A stretch of DNA of 64,000 bases from Pseudopedobacter sp044361595 (GTDB lineage: Bacteria > Bacteroidota > Bacteroidia > Sphingobacteriales > Sphingobacteriaceae): positions 1 through 64,000 of the forward strand of contig JBIKIN010000021.1 in assembly GCA_044361595.1 (NCBI GenBank), given 5' to 3'. The translations under genes were made by a program, and so were the position numbers. This document shows, piece by piece, positions 40,892 through 50,436 of the stretch (positions are counted from its first letter, which is position 1; every line of letters begins with the position of its first letter). The notes beneath the pieces were generated by a model that was not told the origin of the DNA, did not search any database, and was given only the letters and a program-made list of their open reading frames with translations.

Positions 40892-42262
40892 CTACTCAGC
40901 GTAAATTTTTAAAGTTTTTCCAATTATTAAATCATCATTTACAAGTCCGTTTAATTCTTTAATAGCTTCTAAAGTAGTAGATTGATGATTTTGCACAATG
41001 CTAGAAAGCGTATCGCCGGCTTTTACTTTATAAATCAAGTACTTTTTAGATGTTGCAACAATTGGAGATTTAACCGCTTTGTAAATGGTTAAAAACTGCC
41101 CAATTTCTAAACTATAATTGCTGAGGTTGTTCCATAATCCAATATCATCTACATTTACACCATACTTATTGGCAATTTGAGTTAAATTTTCTCCCTTTTG
41201 TACCGTATGAGTAATTGAATTTCCGTTTAATGGAGCAACTTTTAAATCATTAGATTTTATAATGGCTAACAAACTGGTATCCTCGGGGGTTTCTTCTAAA
41301 ATGGTATATAAATTATCAAAATCTTGAATAGGTACTTTCGGAATAACAATTCTTCTAGGGGCTTCAAAAGTTCCATTTACGATACCCATTTTATAAACAG
41401 GGTTTAAACTTTGCAGTAAACCATCATTTAAACCTAGGTGTTGTTGTATTTGATTGAGCGTGATATACTTTTTTGCGTAAATACTATCCACAGCCGTTAC
41501 TGTTAAGGGCTTCAATTTTATTTCGCTATGCAATGGATAATAATTCATCACATAGTTTACGGCAATAAAAAAGGGTAAATAATTTTGTGCTTGCGCTGAT
41601 AAATGATTCTTAATCAGCCAAAAATCTCTACTTCCACCCGCATTTTCTATGGCTTTTTTTACTGCTCCGGTACCGCAATTATAAGCGGTAAGCGCCAATT
41701 GCCAATCGCCTAATTCTTTATAAGCATCTCTTAAATAAGCTGCTGCTGCATAGCTAGAAGCTATGGGGTCTAAGCGTTCGTCTACATAAGCATTGTTTTG
41801 TAAGCCATATCCTTTACCCGTAATTGGCATAAATTGCCATAAACCCGCAGCTCCAGATTTGGAAACAGCTAATGGATTTAAGGCAGACTCTACAATGGCT
41901 AAATACTTAAATTCTGGGGGAATTTGATAAGCCTTTAAAGCTTTTTCGAAAACGGGCAGATAATATTGAAGTTGGGCTAATAAACCACTTACCTCGCCAC
42001 TACGTTTTTGTAAAAACAAATCGATATAGTTTTGTACAAATGGATTATAATCTAATTTAACTTGGGTAACCAGAGAGTCTAAACGTAATTGATAGATAGA
42101 TGGTACGGGATTACTAAAGGTAGAATCTACTTCGGGAGAAATTGATAGAACACTATCCTTAGCGGGATATAATTTTAATTGCTGGTTTTGTCTAGCCTGA
42201 AACGCAAAGGTAGAAGCTGTATAAAGCAAAAAAATAAATAAAGTGCAGAAGTTCTTTTTCAT
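40892..42262 (-). CDS. Lytic transglycosylase with two LysM domains (MltD-like)
   Basis: I start at 42262, where an 'MKKNF' signal peptide begins; the ATG at 42268 adds two residues. The SLT domain covers about 75-250, with catalytic Glu in 'LAIVESALNPLAVSKSGAAG' (second residue of 'ES' pair), 'LWQFMP' and 'ALTAYNCGTGAV'. Two LysM domains follow near 355-400 and 410-455 ('HTVQKGENLTQIANKYGV', 'YKVKAGDTLSSIV'). It cleaves peptidoglycan glycan strands in the periplasm. It probably follows gatA in transcription. Confidence 0.93.
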   Translation of the reverse strand: MKKNFCTLFIFLLYTASTFAFQARQNQQLKLYPAKDSVLSISPEVDSTFSNPVPSIYQLRLDSLVTQVKLDYNPFVQNYIDLFLQKRSGEVSGLLAQLQYYLPVFEKALKAYQIPPEFKYLAIVESALNPLAVSKSGAAGLWQFMPITGKGYGLQNNAYVDERLDPIASSYAAAAYLRDAYKELGDWQLALTAYNCGTGAVKKAIENAGGSRDFWLIKNHLSAQAQNYLPFFIAVNYVMNYYPLHSEIKLKPLTVTAVDSIYAKKYITLNQIQQHLGLNDGLLQSLNPVYKMGIVNGTFEAPRRIVIPKVPIQDFDNLYTILEETPEDTSLLAIIKSNDLKVAPLNGNSITHTVQKGENLTQIANKYGVNVDDIGLWNNLSNYSLEIGQFLTIYKAVKSPIVATSKKYLIYKVKAGDTLSSIVQNHQSTTLEAIKELNGLVNDDLIIGKTLKIYAE

Positions 42263-42300
42263 TAACAACGCAAAGATTAAAATTTTAAATAAAGTAAAAC

Positions 42301-43716
42301 TTAAAAGTTATGCGCAAATGCTAATAAGTTTTCTTCTTTAAATCTATTCCCAATAATCTGAATACCCAAAGGCAAATTTTCACTATTAGTTCCCGATGGA
42401 ATTGAGATAGCAGGCAAACCAGCTAAAGATGCTCCCACAGTAAAAATATCGGCCAAATACATCACCACAGGGTCGGTTATTTGTTCGCCAATATTGAATG
42501 CCGGAGTAGGTGTTGTTGGGGTGATGATGAAATCGTATTGAGACAAAATCTCATCCATCTTTTCCTTAATTAACCGACGGGCTTTTTGTGCTTTGGCATA
42601 GTAAGCATCGTAATAACCAGCACTTAAAACAAAAGTGCCTAGCATAATACGGCGTTTCACCTCTTCTCCAAAACCTTCTGAGCGTGATTTTTTATAAGTA
42701 CTCATTAAATCGGTTGCATTTGGACTGCGGTAGCCATAATGCACTCCATCGTATCGAGCTAAGTTTGAGGAAGCTTCTGCCGTGGTTAAAATATAATAAG
42801 TGGCTACTACATAATCTAAATACTCGAAAGAAACTGGCTCTACGGTATGTCCTTTTGCTTTCAATTGAGCAATTTGATGTAATACATTCTCTTTAATTTC
42901 TGGGTCTAAACCATCAGAGTCTAAAGTTTCTTTAATATAGGCAATTTTCTTTGGAGCATGATCTGATAATAGTTGAGCGTAAGGCGCTACAACAGTTGGA
43001 GAAGAAGTGGAGTCATGCTCATCATTTCCTGCTATCACTTCTAAGATTAATGCGGCATCTTCAACCGTCTTAGCAATTGGCCCTACTTGGTCAAATGAAG
43101 AGGCGTAAGCTACAACTCCGTACCTAGATACCCTAGCGTAAGTAGGTTTTAAACCCACCACACCGCAAAATGCAGCCGGCTGACGAATAGAACCTCCTGT
43201 ATCTGAAGCTAATGAGGCAAAACATAAATCGGCTTGCACAGCAACAGCAGAACCACCACTAGAGCCGCCAGAAACTTTAGCCTCATTAGCGAAGTTTTTT
43301 ACAGGACCAAAATAACTGGTTTCGTTAGATGCACCCATGGCAAATTCATCGCAATTTAAGCGCCCAATGATGATAGCATCTTCGGCTAAAATACGTTCTA
43401 CCACAGTTGCTGAATATACGGCTTGATACCCATCTAAAATTTTTGACGAAGCAGTCATTTGATGACCTTTATAGGAAATATTATCCTTCAGGCCTATAAT
43501 CATTCCGGCTAATTTCCCAGCAGTTCCGTTATTTATCTTTTCTTGAATAACTTTTGCTCTTTCTAAAGCCTCATCCTTAAAAACTTCTAAAAAAGCATTT
43601 AGGTGGCTATACTTTTCAATTCTATCGGTATAGTACTCTATTAGATTAGCAACAGTAACTTTACCAGATTTTAAATGTTGCTGAACTTCAGAAAATTGGG
43701 TGTATGATTGTATCAA
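42301..43716 (-). CDS. gatA: Asp-tRNA(Asn)/Glu-tRNA(Gln) amidotransferase subunit A
   Basis: The amidase-signature enzyme makes ammonia from glutamine for the GatCAB complex. Its Ser-Ser-Lys triad is visible in 'GLKDNISYKG' and 'VSGGSSGGSAVAV', with 'ASDTGGSIRQPAAFCG'. I place the start at the TTG at 43716 (471 residues, family length). The ORF extends to an ATG at 43779, but that region is a terminator hairpin for the upstream tatA gene, so its 'MNERNYYFREF' translation is not real protein. GatB and GatC are not in the window. Confidence 0.9.
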   Translation of the reverse strand: MIQSYTQFSEVQQHLKSGKVTVANLIEYYTDRIEKYSHLNAFLEVFKDEALERAKVIQEKINNGTAGKLAGMIIGLKDNISYKGHQMTASSKILDGYQAVYSATVVERILAEDAIIIGRLNCDEFAMGASNETSYFGPVKNFANEAKVSGGSSGGSAVAVQADLCFASLASDTGGSIRQPAAFCGVVGLKPTYARVSRYGVVAYASSFDQVGPIAKTVEDAALILEVIAGNDEHDSTSSPTVVAPYAQLLSDHAPKKIAYIKETLDSDGLDPEIKENVLHQIAQLKAKGHTVEPVSFEYLDYVVATYYILTTAEASSNLARYDGVHYGYRSPNATDLMSTYKKSRSEGFGEEVKRRIMLGTFVLSAGYYDAYYAKAQKARRLIKEKMDEILSQYDFIITPTTPTPAFNIGEQITDPVVMYLADIFTVGASLAGLPAISIPSGTNSENLPLGIQIIGNRFKEENLLAFAHNF

Positions 43717-43740
43717 CTCTTTATTTTTTTTATAAAAGAA

Positions 43741-43783
43741 AACCTTGAATTCCCGAAAATAGTAATTTCGTTCATTCAAGGTT
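43741..43783 (-). terminator. Terminator of the tatA genes overlapping the gatA ORF extension
   Basis: AACCTTGAAT (43741-43750) and ATTCAAGGTT (43774-43783) form a perfect 10-bp stem with an inner CGAAA/TTTCG pairing, followed on the minus strand by TTCTTTTAT. It lies between the tatA stop at 43820 and the gatA TTG start at 43716. Confidence 0.8.
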
Positions 43784-43819
43784 AATAAAACCCAAATAAA
43801 TTAGGTTTTTTTTATGCTT

Positions 43820-44002
43820 TTAACGTTTTTCGTCAGTTTTTTCTGACTTCTCGTAATTATCTTTATCTACACCGTTTTGCGCATCTTTAAATTCCTTCAC
43901 ACCTTTACCCATACCTCTCATTAATTCTGGAATCTTTTTTCCGCCAAATAAAAGCAATAAAGCTAATACGATTAAAATTATTTCTGGAGCACCTAAACCC
44001 AT
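43820..44002 (-). CDS. tatA: Twin-arginine translocase subunit TatA/TatE (short)
   Basis: A 60-residue protein: one N-terminal transmembrane helix ('PEIILIVLALLLLFGGKKIP'), then the amphipathic helix 'ELMRGMGKGVKEFKDAQ', the classical TatA signature. It forms the pore part of Tat export. It lies 3 bases after a second tatA-like gene; both were probably created by duplication. TatC is not in the window. Confidence 0.93.
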   Translation of the reverse strand: MGLGAPEIILIVLALLLLFGGKKIPELMRGMGKGVKEFKDAQNGVDKDNYEKSEKTDEKR

Positions 44003-44005
44003 TTT

Positions 44006-44368
44006 TTATTGATTTTGATTGTTTAAATTATTTTCTGTTGCTGGTTCTTCAACCTTATTTTTATCTTCAAAAGATTCGTCTAAATCTTCACTTTTGTAAT
44101 GCTCTTCGAGATTTTTTTCTCTCGCTTTAGCTATTTCTTCGTCGCGTTTTAATTCTTCTTGAGCGGTTAATTCATTAATATTTCTATGAATTTCTCTTTT
44201 AACTCCATCAGAGGCATCTTTAAATTCTCTAATTCCTTTACCTAATCCACGAGCCAATTCAGGTAATTTCTCTCCGCCGAACAGTAAAAGTACGGCAAAT
44301 AAAATTAACACAACTTCTTGTGCGCCTAAATTTAAAAATAGCAGTGTATTAAAAATCATTATGCTCAT
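44006..44368 (-). CDS. tatA: Twin-arginine translocase TatA-like protein with long charged tail
   Basis: A 120-residue protein with an N-terminal transmembrane helix ('QEVVLILFAVLLLFGGEKLP'), amphipathic 'ELARGLGKGIREFKDASDGV' and a ~70-residue acidic, charged C-terminal tail. The tail makes it TatB-length, so a TatB-like role is possible. It is directly upstream of the short tatA. The exact start (44368) leaves a few hydrophobic residues before the TatA helix; the ATG at 44359 is an alternative. Confidence 0.88.
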   Translation of the reverse strand: MSIMIFNTLLFLNLGAQEVVLILFAVLLLFGGEKLPELARGLGKGIREFKDASDGVKREIHRNINELTAQEELKRDEEIAKAREKNLEEHYKSEDLDESFEDKNKVEEPATENNLNNQNQ

Positions 44369-44425
44369 TTAAAAGAGATCAAATATACAATTTTTAACCC
44401 TTCTTAAAATAATCTAAATGTTATT

Positions 44426-45667
44426 TTAGTTTGGGGCTAGCCAATATTTAGGATCTTGTAAATCAAAACTTTTCCAAATCTGAATTTCAATCTCTGCTTG
44501 CTCATCTGCCGTTCCTAATGTTTGTTTAGTACTCACTTTTTGTCCAACACTTACGTTAACTGTGCCTATGTTTTTGTAAATGGTAAAAAATTCGCCATGC
44601 TTAACCATGATTGCTGTTGCCCCGGGAATGTCTATAATTCTTTGAACAGTGCCTTCAAAAATTGCTCTAATTGGACTTCCTGGATTTGTTCTTAGTGTCC
44701 ATCCTTGTGATTCTTTAATCACCCCGTTTCCAATAGTAGATTTTCCAAAATATTCGGTAACTATACCATTAGCCACAGGCCAAGGCAATTTGCCTCTGTT
44801 ACTCACAAAATCTGCCGATAGTTTAGCTGCCTCAGGCGTAGTATTTAAAATTGACCCTTTCTTTGCTACTGGCGCTTCTTTACCTTCCGATTTTGCTTTT
44901 GCAGCCGCAGCTCTAGCTTCATCTTCTGCCTTTTTTCTGGCTATTTCTATTTCTTTAGCAATGGCCTGTCTAATGGCTCTTTCTAAATTTTGAGCATCTC
45001 TTTGCTTTTTAGCTAAATCTTGTTTTAATTTTTTCTCTTGCGATGTTAGGCTAGAAACCACTTTAGCTTGTTTACTTTGTGCTGTGCCTAAGGTGTTTTT
45101 CTCTTTCTCTTGATCTGTTTTTAGATGATCTTTCTCTTGTTTATTTCTATTGAGCTGCGCAATTTTTTGTTTGATACTATCTTGCGTATCTCCAATATAT
45201 TTGGCTTGTTTTCTTCTATAATCTCCAATTTGTTGTAAATATTTTAATCGCTTATAGGCTTGATTAAAGTCTCTGGCTGCAAATACATACATCATTTTAG
45301 AATACGATCCTTGATTTTTTTGCGCAAACCTAATCATAGCGGCGTAATCTGCTTTCAATTGCACTAACTGCGATTGCAACGAACGGACTTGGTTTGCATT
45401 CTCGTTGATTTGTCCGTCAATTAATCTAATTTCTGAATTTATGGTATTAATTTTTTCTTGCTTTAGCCTAATTTGTGCTCTTAGAATGTTAAGCTGCTTC
45501 AAGGTGACTTTCTTATCGGATGAGGTCCGATTTAAGATTTGATTAGTCATCTCTATATCTTTATTGAGCTGCGCTTTTCGCTTTTCTAACTCGGAACGAG
45601 TTTGAGCAAAAAGTTGCATACCAAAAAAAACCAGAAATAATATGATGATAGATTTGAAATACTTCAT
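44426..45667 (-). CDS. EnvC-like coiled-coil protein with degenerate M23 domain
   Basis: I start at 45667, where 'MKYFKSIIILFLVFFGMQLFA' begins a signal peptide; the longer ORF overlaps the upstream gene. Residues about 25-255 form a long coiled coil. The C-terminal LytM/M23 domain lacks the zinc ligands: 'SQGWTLRTN' replaces the H/D site and 'AEIEIQIW' replaces 'LHFEI'. As in E. coli EnvC, it should activate peptidoglycan amidases rather than cut itself. It ends the acyP-to-EnvC gene group. Confidence 0.9.
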   Translation of the reverse strand: MKYFKSIIILFLVFFGMQLFAQTRSELEKRKAQLNKDIEMTNQILNRTSSDKKVTLKQLNILRAQIRLKQEKINTINSEIRLIDGQINENANQVRSLQSQLVQLKADYAAMIRFAQKNQGSYSKMMYVFAARDFNQAYKRLKYLQQIGDYRRKQAKYIGDTQDSIKQKIAQLNRNKQEKDHLKTDQEKEKNTLGTAQSKQAKVVSSLTSQEKKLKQDLAKKQRDAQNLERAIRQAIAKEIEIARKKAEDEARAAAAKAKSEGKEAPVAKKGSILNTTPEAAKLSADFVSNRGKLPWPVANGIVTEYFGKSTIGNGVIKESQGWTLRTNPGSPIRAIFEGTVQRIIDIPGATAIMVKHGEFFTIYKNIGTVNVSVGQKVSTKQTLGTADEQAEIEIQIWKSFDLQDPKYWLAPN

Positions 45668-45686
45668 TTTTGCAAAGGTATTTATT

Positions 45687-46475
45687 TTAGTCATTCACAG
45701 AAAATCTTTTAGGTACATTAAACGGAAAATCTAAATGCGTATTCAATTGTGTTTTACTGTATTCCATTTTAACATCAATTTGATTGTTTACAGCGCTAGA
45801 ATTAATGTGAATACTAACAGGCAACCAATAATTCTCTATTTTTTCGAAGCTAGAAATACTAGCGTTTAATTTTTTGGTATTATCTAAAGCTAAAAATAAC
45901 AGCGCTTGGGTTTTAAAATCTTTATTTAAATCTATCTGATAAAACATATTAGGAGTTTTATCTTTCAATAGGTAGGCATCGTAGTTTGAAATAATTTTAT
46001 CGCTATTTTTAAGAACCAAAGGAATTAAATTCCCTACAAGCATGGCTTCTAAAGTTGCAAAATCTATATCGTTGTTGGTATAATCATTAACATAACTAAA
46101 TGGTTTATTAATGTAATTATCGTTTAAACGGTCTATAACTTTTATGCTATCTGGAGTTATTAAAGCTCTTGCAGCCTCAATACCAGGGAATGCAATTACA
46201 GAAACCCAAATCAACTCCTTGCTTTTTATCCTAATGTTTAGCGTAGCATCATAGTCTTTACCGTTTATGGCTAATTTAGAAATAGCTTTGGTGGTAAAAG
46301 TATTGTAAACTACTTGACCTTGTGATAATTGATTAATGGTAACCGCTTGCTTTTGAGATTTAACCGCTACATCTTCTTTGACAGGTTTTACTATCTTTTT
46401 TTGCGAAGAACAAGCAACCAAAAATATAGCCACTAAAAGTAAAAGTATATTATTCGATATATTTCTTCTCATCAA
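45687..46475 (-). CDS. DUF4292 lipoprotein
   Basis: A 262-residue protein with lipobox 'FLVACSS' (Cys22) and a LolA/LolB-like beta pattern in the DUF4292 region ('LAINGKDYDATLNIRIKSKE', 'VIAFPGIEAARALITPDSI'). In Bacteroidota it usually follows a TPR protein and precedes EnvC, as here. A lipid or lipoprotein carrier role has been supposed, not shown. It overlaps the TPR gene by 26 bases. Confidence 0.85.
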   Translation of the reverse strand: MMRRNISNNILLLLVAIFLVACSSQKKIVKPVKEDVAVKSQKQAVTINQLSQGQVVYNTFTTKAISKLAINGKDYDATLNIRIKSKELIWVSVIAFPGIEAARALITPDSIKVIDRLNDNYINKPFSYVNDYTNNDIDFATLEAMLVGNLIPLVLKNSDKIISNYDAYLLKDKTPNMFYQIDLNKDFKTQALLFLALDNTKKLNASISSFEKIENYWLPVSIHINSSAVNNQIDVKMEYSKTQLNTHLDFPFNVPKRFSVND

Positions 46476-48189
46476 TTTTTTTCTTCAAAATAGCCTTACT
46501 TCCATCTAAGCTTAAAGCTTTTTTCCAATTCTCTAATGCCGAGTTTACATCACCTAATTTAAAATAAATATCGCCTAAATGTTCGTATTGTGTTGGGCTA
46601 TTGGGATTATGTTCAATAGCTTTAAATATCCATACTTTAGCCTCAAAATACTTCTCTATTTTAAAAAATATAAAGGCATAAGTATCTTCAAATGCAGCAT
46701 TATTAGGTTCTAATTTATTAGCCAAAGCCGACATTTTCTCGGCTTTTAACAATTCTTCATTCCTTAACGATAAATAATAAGCATAATTATTTAACACATA
46801 AGTATCATTTGGATTAATAGCTAATGCCAGATCAAAAGCGTTAGCAGATTCTTTATATTTTTTTTGCTCCTGATAAGCATCGCCCAAACCACCATAAATT
46901 TGAGCCTGAATGTCTTTACTATCGATTTCGAAACTTAAAGCCGTATTAAAATAGCTAATGGCTTGCTGGTAATTCTTATTTTGTAAATAAGCCACTGCTG
47001 TATAAAAATATAAGGTATACTGATTTGGAAAATAACTTAAAGCTTCTTCGCCAGTTTTAATTACTGCTTTAATATCATTAGCTGTTAACTGTATTCTTAG
47101 CAATTGCTCCCAAATGGCAAAAATATTTTTATTAGACTTTAACGCTTCTTGATACGCTTTTTCTGCCTCTGGAAATTTTTTATTCTGAAATAAAATATCT
47201 CCATAAAGAGAAAATGCTTTAGGATCTTGTGGATGCGCCTCAGTTATTATTTTTGATAATATTAAAGCTTTGTCTATGGCCTCTTGATTTGGAAAAGCAT
47301 CAAAATACTTCAAAACAACTTTTACTTTTTGATCTATATTAAGTGAGGGTTGTTTAAAAGCAAGCTGTATTTCTTTAAAGGCCTCGGCTTCGTTCCCTTG
47401 TGCTTCTAAAATTTGGGCAATAGCCATTCTAGTAAAAGGATTATCTGGATCTAAATCCTTAGCCTTCTGATAAACTGCTAAAGCTTCCTTTCCCATTTTA
47501 TTAGCAAAATATAAATCGCCTAAAAACAAATAATACCTCACATTGGTGGGGTTATTTAAAATTAACTGATCCAAATCTTGCGCCGCTTTTGCGATATTGC
47601 CGTTTTTTAGATAAATCCTCTGGCGGCCTTGTAAAACTTGGTCGCTTAGTCCAATTTTCTTTTCTAAACCGTTATAAATAACCAAAGCCTCATCTGCTTT
47701 ACCCATCATAAAATAGGCGTTAGCTTTATCAAAAACATAATCCAAGTTTTCTGGATTTAGTTTTATTAACTCTTCTAAGGCATAAGCCAAAAGTTCAAAA
47801 TCTTGCTGTTGCTGGTAAATATTAGCATTTAAAAGCCAATACCATTCGTTTTGAGTAAAAACGGTAACAGCTTGCTGCGCATACTTTTTAGCCGTATTTA
47901 ATTCGCCTTTTTTAAAATAAATTTGACCTAGCTCGTATAAAGCGTTATGATTATCGGGACTAATTGATAAAATTTGCTTAAAATAATCGATAGCCAAACT
48001 TGGGTTTTGTACTATCTTTTCTCTTAAACCCGAGTAAAAAAGTTGCGTTACTTGTGCGCTATCATCGGGCGTTAAAACTCTACCCGTTACAATAACCAAA
48101 TCTTGCTTCTCCTTTTTTGCTTTTTGGGCAAAAGAAAATAAAGCTAAACAGCAAATATTTATAAAAAGAAAAGCAAATTTAAGTCTCAT
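46450..48189 (-). CDS. Tetratricopeptide-repeat protein
   Basis: A 579-residue exported protein with a short signal and at least a dozen TPR units from about residue 45 to the end ('NALYELGQIYFKKGELNTAK', 'PFTRMAIAQILEAQGNEAEA', 'YEHLGDIYFKLGDVNSALEN'). TPR arrays mediate protein binding. It precedes the DUF4292 lipoprotein with a 26-base overlap and follows dut by one base, so it belongs to the envelope-related gene group. Confidence 0.9.
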   Translation of the reverse strand: MRLKFAFLFINICCLALFSFAQKAKKEKQDLVIVTGRVLTPDDSAQVTQLFYSGLREKIVQNPSLAIDYFKQILSISPDNHNALYELGQIYFKKGELNTAKKYAQQAVTVFTQNEWYWLLNANIYQQQQDFELLAYALEELIKLNPENLDYVFDKANAYFMMGKADEALVIYNGLEKKIGLSDQVLQGRQRIYLKNGNIAKAAQDLDQLILNNPTNVRYYLFLGDLYFANKMGKEALAVYQKAKDLDPDNPFTRMAIAQILEAQGNEAEAFKEIQLAFKQPSLNIDQKVKVVLKYFDAFPNQEAIDKALILSKIITEAHPQDPKAFSLYGDILFQNKKFPEAEKAYQEALKSNKNIFAIWEQLLRIQLTANDIKAVIKTGEEALSYFPNQYTLYFYTAVAYLQNKNYQQAISYFNTALSFEIDSKDIQAQIYGGLGDAYQEQKKYKESANAFDLALAINPNDTYVLNNYAYYLSLRNEELLKAEKMSALANKLEPNNAAFEDTYAFIFFKIEKYFEAKVWIFKAIEHNPNSPTQYEHLGDIYFKLGDVNSALENWKKALSLDGSKAILKKKIDEKKYIE

Positions 48190-48190
48190 A

Positions 48191-48625
48191 CTATTTTACT
48201 CCTGTATGCCCATAACCACCCGCACCTCTTTCGGTTTCAGAAAGTTGCTCGGTTAAAATCCAAACGGCTTTTTCGTGTTTGGCAATAACCATTTGTGCAA
48301 TTCTATCTCCATCATTAACATAAAAATCTTCTTGCGAAAGATTGATTAAAAGTACTTTAATCTCACCTCGGTAATCCGCATCAATAGTGCCCGGCGAGTT
48401 TACAATACTAACTCCAAACTTAAAAGCTAAACCACTGCGTGGACGTATTTGTGCCTCAAAACCTACAGGTAATTCTATAGACAAACCCGTAGGAATTAAT
48501 TTACGCTCCATTGGTTTTAAAACCATATGCTCGTCTAGATTAGCTCTTAAATCCATACCTGCCGATGCCGAAGTCTCGTAAGATGGCAATGGATGCTTAG
48601 AAAGATTGATGATATTGATATTCAT
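48191..48625 (-). CDS. dut: dUTP diphosphatase
   Basis: A 144-residue trimeric dUTPase. All five motifs are present: 'SAGMDLRA', 'RPRSGLAFK', 'GTIDADYRGEIKV', 'DRIAQMVI' and 'RGAGGYGHTG'. It hydrolyses dUTP to dUMP and pyrophosphate, keeping uracil out of DNA and feeding dTMP synthesis. Starts and stops touch the flanking genes, so it is part of the same operon. Confidence 0.97.
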   Translation of the reverse strand: MNINIINLSKHPLPSYETSASAGMDLRANLDEHMVLKPMERKLIPTGLSIELPVGFEAQIRPRSGLAFKFGVSIVNSPGTIDADYRGEIKVLLINLSQEDFYVNDGDRIAQMVIAKHEKAVWILTEQLSETERGAGGYGHTGVK

Positions 48626-50109
48626 TAATTTGAAATTATTTTTTTGATGGTTGCTCGTTCAAGATATAAAATTATCAGACCAAAAAGGATAAAAATGATG
48701 TTACCTACTATTAAATCTCTTTTAAAAAACACGAAAGAGAACCAAACCAGCACTGCGGAAACGCCTAAATAACCTAAATTTTGTTTGATATGATAAGGGA
48801 TTGGATAGTTTTTTTGCCCTAATAAATAAGATAAAACCATCATGACGGTGTAAGCAATAAGCGATATCCAAGCTGATGCCATAAAACCATATATCGGAAT
48901 AAAAATAACATTTAAAATGATGGTGATAATAGCTCCTACGCCAGAAATATAAAGCCCAAAACGAGTTTGGTCTGATAGTTTGTACCAGATGGAAAGATTC
49001 ATGTAAATGCCCAAACTTACATAGCCAAACAATAAAACAGGCACCACATCTAAACCTACCCAATATTCTTTACGGCTAATAAAATGCTTTAACAATTCTA
49101 TATTGGCTACAATCCCCACAAAAATTAAACTGATAGCAATCACAAAATAATTCATGATGGTGGCATAGGTTTTAGTCGCATTTTCAGCTTTTGCATGACT
49201 AAAAAAGAAAGGCTCGGCACCTAATCTAAAAGCCATAATAAATATGCTTAGGAAAACGGCAATTTTACAACAAGCACCATAAATACCGACTTGTGCTGCG
49301 GCAATATCGGCAGGCAATAAATGGCTTAAAAAAATCTTATCGATATTTTCGTTAACGATGAAAGATAGATTGGCTACTAAAACTGGCCAGCTGTAGCTAA
49401 ACATTTCTATCAATAACTTTTGATCAATTTTGAGTTTTAGTTTTAACAACTCGGGACTTAATAAAATTAAAGTCAAGAAACTTGCAATCAGATTTGAAAT
49501 GAAAACATATCCTATCCAATGATAGCGGTACCATGATTTAAAAGCATCGGCGAAAGCCAAATTATTTTTAATGATGTATGGAATAACAAAAATAAAAACC
49601 AAGTTTAAGCCTATAAAAGTGAGGATATTAATCAGTTTTAAGAGCGAATATCTACCCGGTTTACCTTCTGCTCTAAGTTTGGCAAATGGCACTACGCTTA
49701 AAGCATCAATCACCAAAATAACAATGAAATATTTGATGTAAGTTTTATAGTCTGCCAATGGAGTAGATTTTCCATCGTGTACCCAAACCGCAATGGGATC
49801 TATAAAAAGTAAGGTAGAGATTAAAAACAGCAGACTTAAAAAAGCAACTACTATAAAGGTATTGTTGTAAATGATGTCTTTTTGGCCTTCTTTTTTATTG
49901 ATGTATCTAAAAAAAGTAGTTTCCATACCAAAGGAAAGCACCGCATTTAAAATGGATGCGTAGCTGTACATCTCGGTAAAAATACCGTAAACAGCTTCTA
50001 GATAAACTTTAGTGTAAATTGGGGTTAAAAAGAAATTTAAAATACGCGATGCAATGGTACTAACGCCATAAACAGCTGTTTGCCCCGCAAATTTTTTAAG
50101 TGTACTCAA
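48625..50109 (-). CDS. Polysaccharide flippase-like membrane protein (MOP/Wzx family)
   Basis: A 494-residue protein with about 14 transmembrane helices and MOP-superfamily features: 'FAGQTAVYGVSTIASRILNF' at the N-terminus, 'VAFLSLLFLISTLLF' and the 'GMETTFFRYINKK' loop. It probably flips lipid-linked saccharides or lipid II-like molecules. It overlaps dut by one base. The substrate cannot be told from sequence. Confidence 0.9.
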   Translation of the reverse strand: MSTLKKFAGQTAVYGVSTIASRILNFFLTPIYTKVYLEAVYGIFTEMYSYASILNAVLSFGMETTFFRYINKKEGQKDIIYNNTFIVVAFLSLLFLISTLLFIDPIAVWVHDGKSTPLADYKTYIKYFIVILVIDALSVVPFAKLRAEGKPGRYSLLKLINILTFIGLNLVFIFVIPYIIKNNLAFADAFKSWYRYHWIGYVFISNLIASFLTLILLSPELLKLKLKIDQKLLIEMFSYSWPVLVANLSFIVNENIDKIFLSHLLPADIAAAQVGIYGACCKIAVFLSIFIMAFRLGAEPFFFSHAKAENATKTYATIMNYFVIAISLIFVGIVANIELLKHFISRKEYWVGLDVVPVLLFGYVSLGIYMNLSIWYKLSDQTRFGLYISGVGAIITIILNVIFIPIYGFMASAWISLIAYTVMMVLSYLLGQKNYPIPYHIKQNLGYLGVSAVLVWFSFVFFKRDLIVGNIIFILFGLIILYLERATIKKIISN

Positions 50110-50111
50110 TC

Positions 50112-50387
50112 TTACTTTTTTAAGATTTCAAAATTACGATAGTTTTTCAATTCTGTATCTTCAATAATAACATCATCTACTCGGGCATCATCAGGACCAT
50201 ATTTGCACCAATCTATAAACTCATTCATGAATAGTTCTTCAGCTTCGGCTTCTACATAAACAGTACCATCTTTTTGATTTTTGATAATCCCTTTCACACC
50301 CAATTGATCGGCAACTGCTTTAGTGCTTGCTCTAAAAAACACACCTTGAACTCTGCCTTCTATGGTAATTTTTAATGATTTAATCAT
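50112..50387 (-). CDS. acyP: Acylphosphatase
   Basis: A 91-residue protein with the signature 'GRVQGVFFRASTKAVADQLG' (phosphate loop and catalytic Arg) and 'GIIKNQKDGTVYVEAEAEE' (catalytic Asn). It hydrolyses carboxyl-phosphate bonds such as in 1,3-bisphosphoglycerate. It is the first gene of the operon that runs on through the flippase, dut and TPR genes. Confidence 0.95.
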   Translation of the reverse strand: MIKSLKITIEGRVQGVFFRASTKAVADQLGVKGIIKNQKDGTVYVEAEAEELFMNEFIDWCKYGPDDARVDDVIIEDTELKNYRNFEILKK

Positions 50388-50436
50388 GATTAAATATAAT
50401 TATCTGATTTTAGATTTTCCTTTACCTGCAAAATTA

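Noticed and set aside
48722..49063. 113-residue minus-strand ORF within the flippase gene
   Set aside because: It overlaps the flippase in another frame, with no recognisable domain; the flippase sequence is clear.
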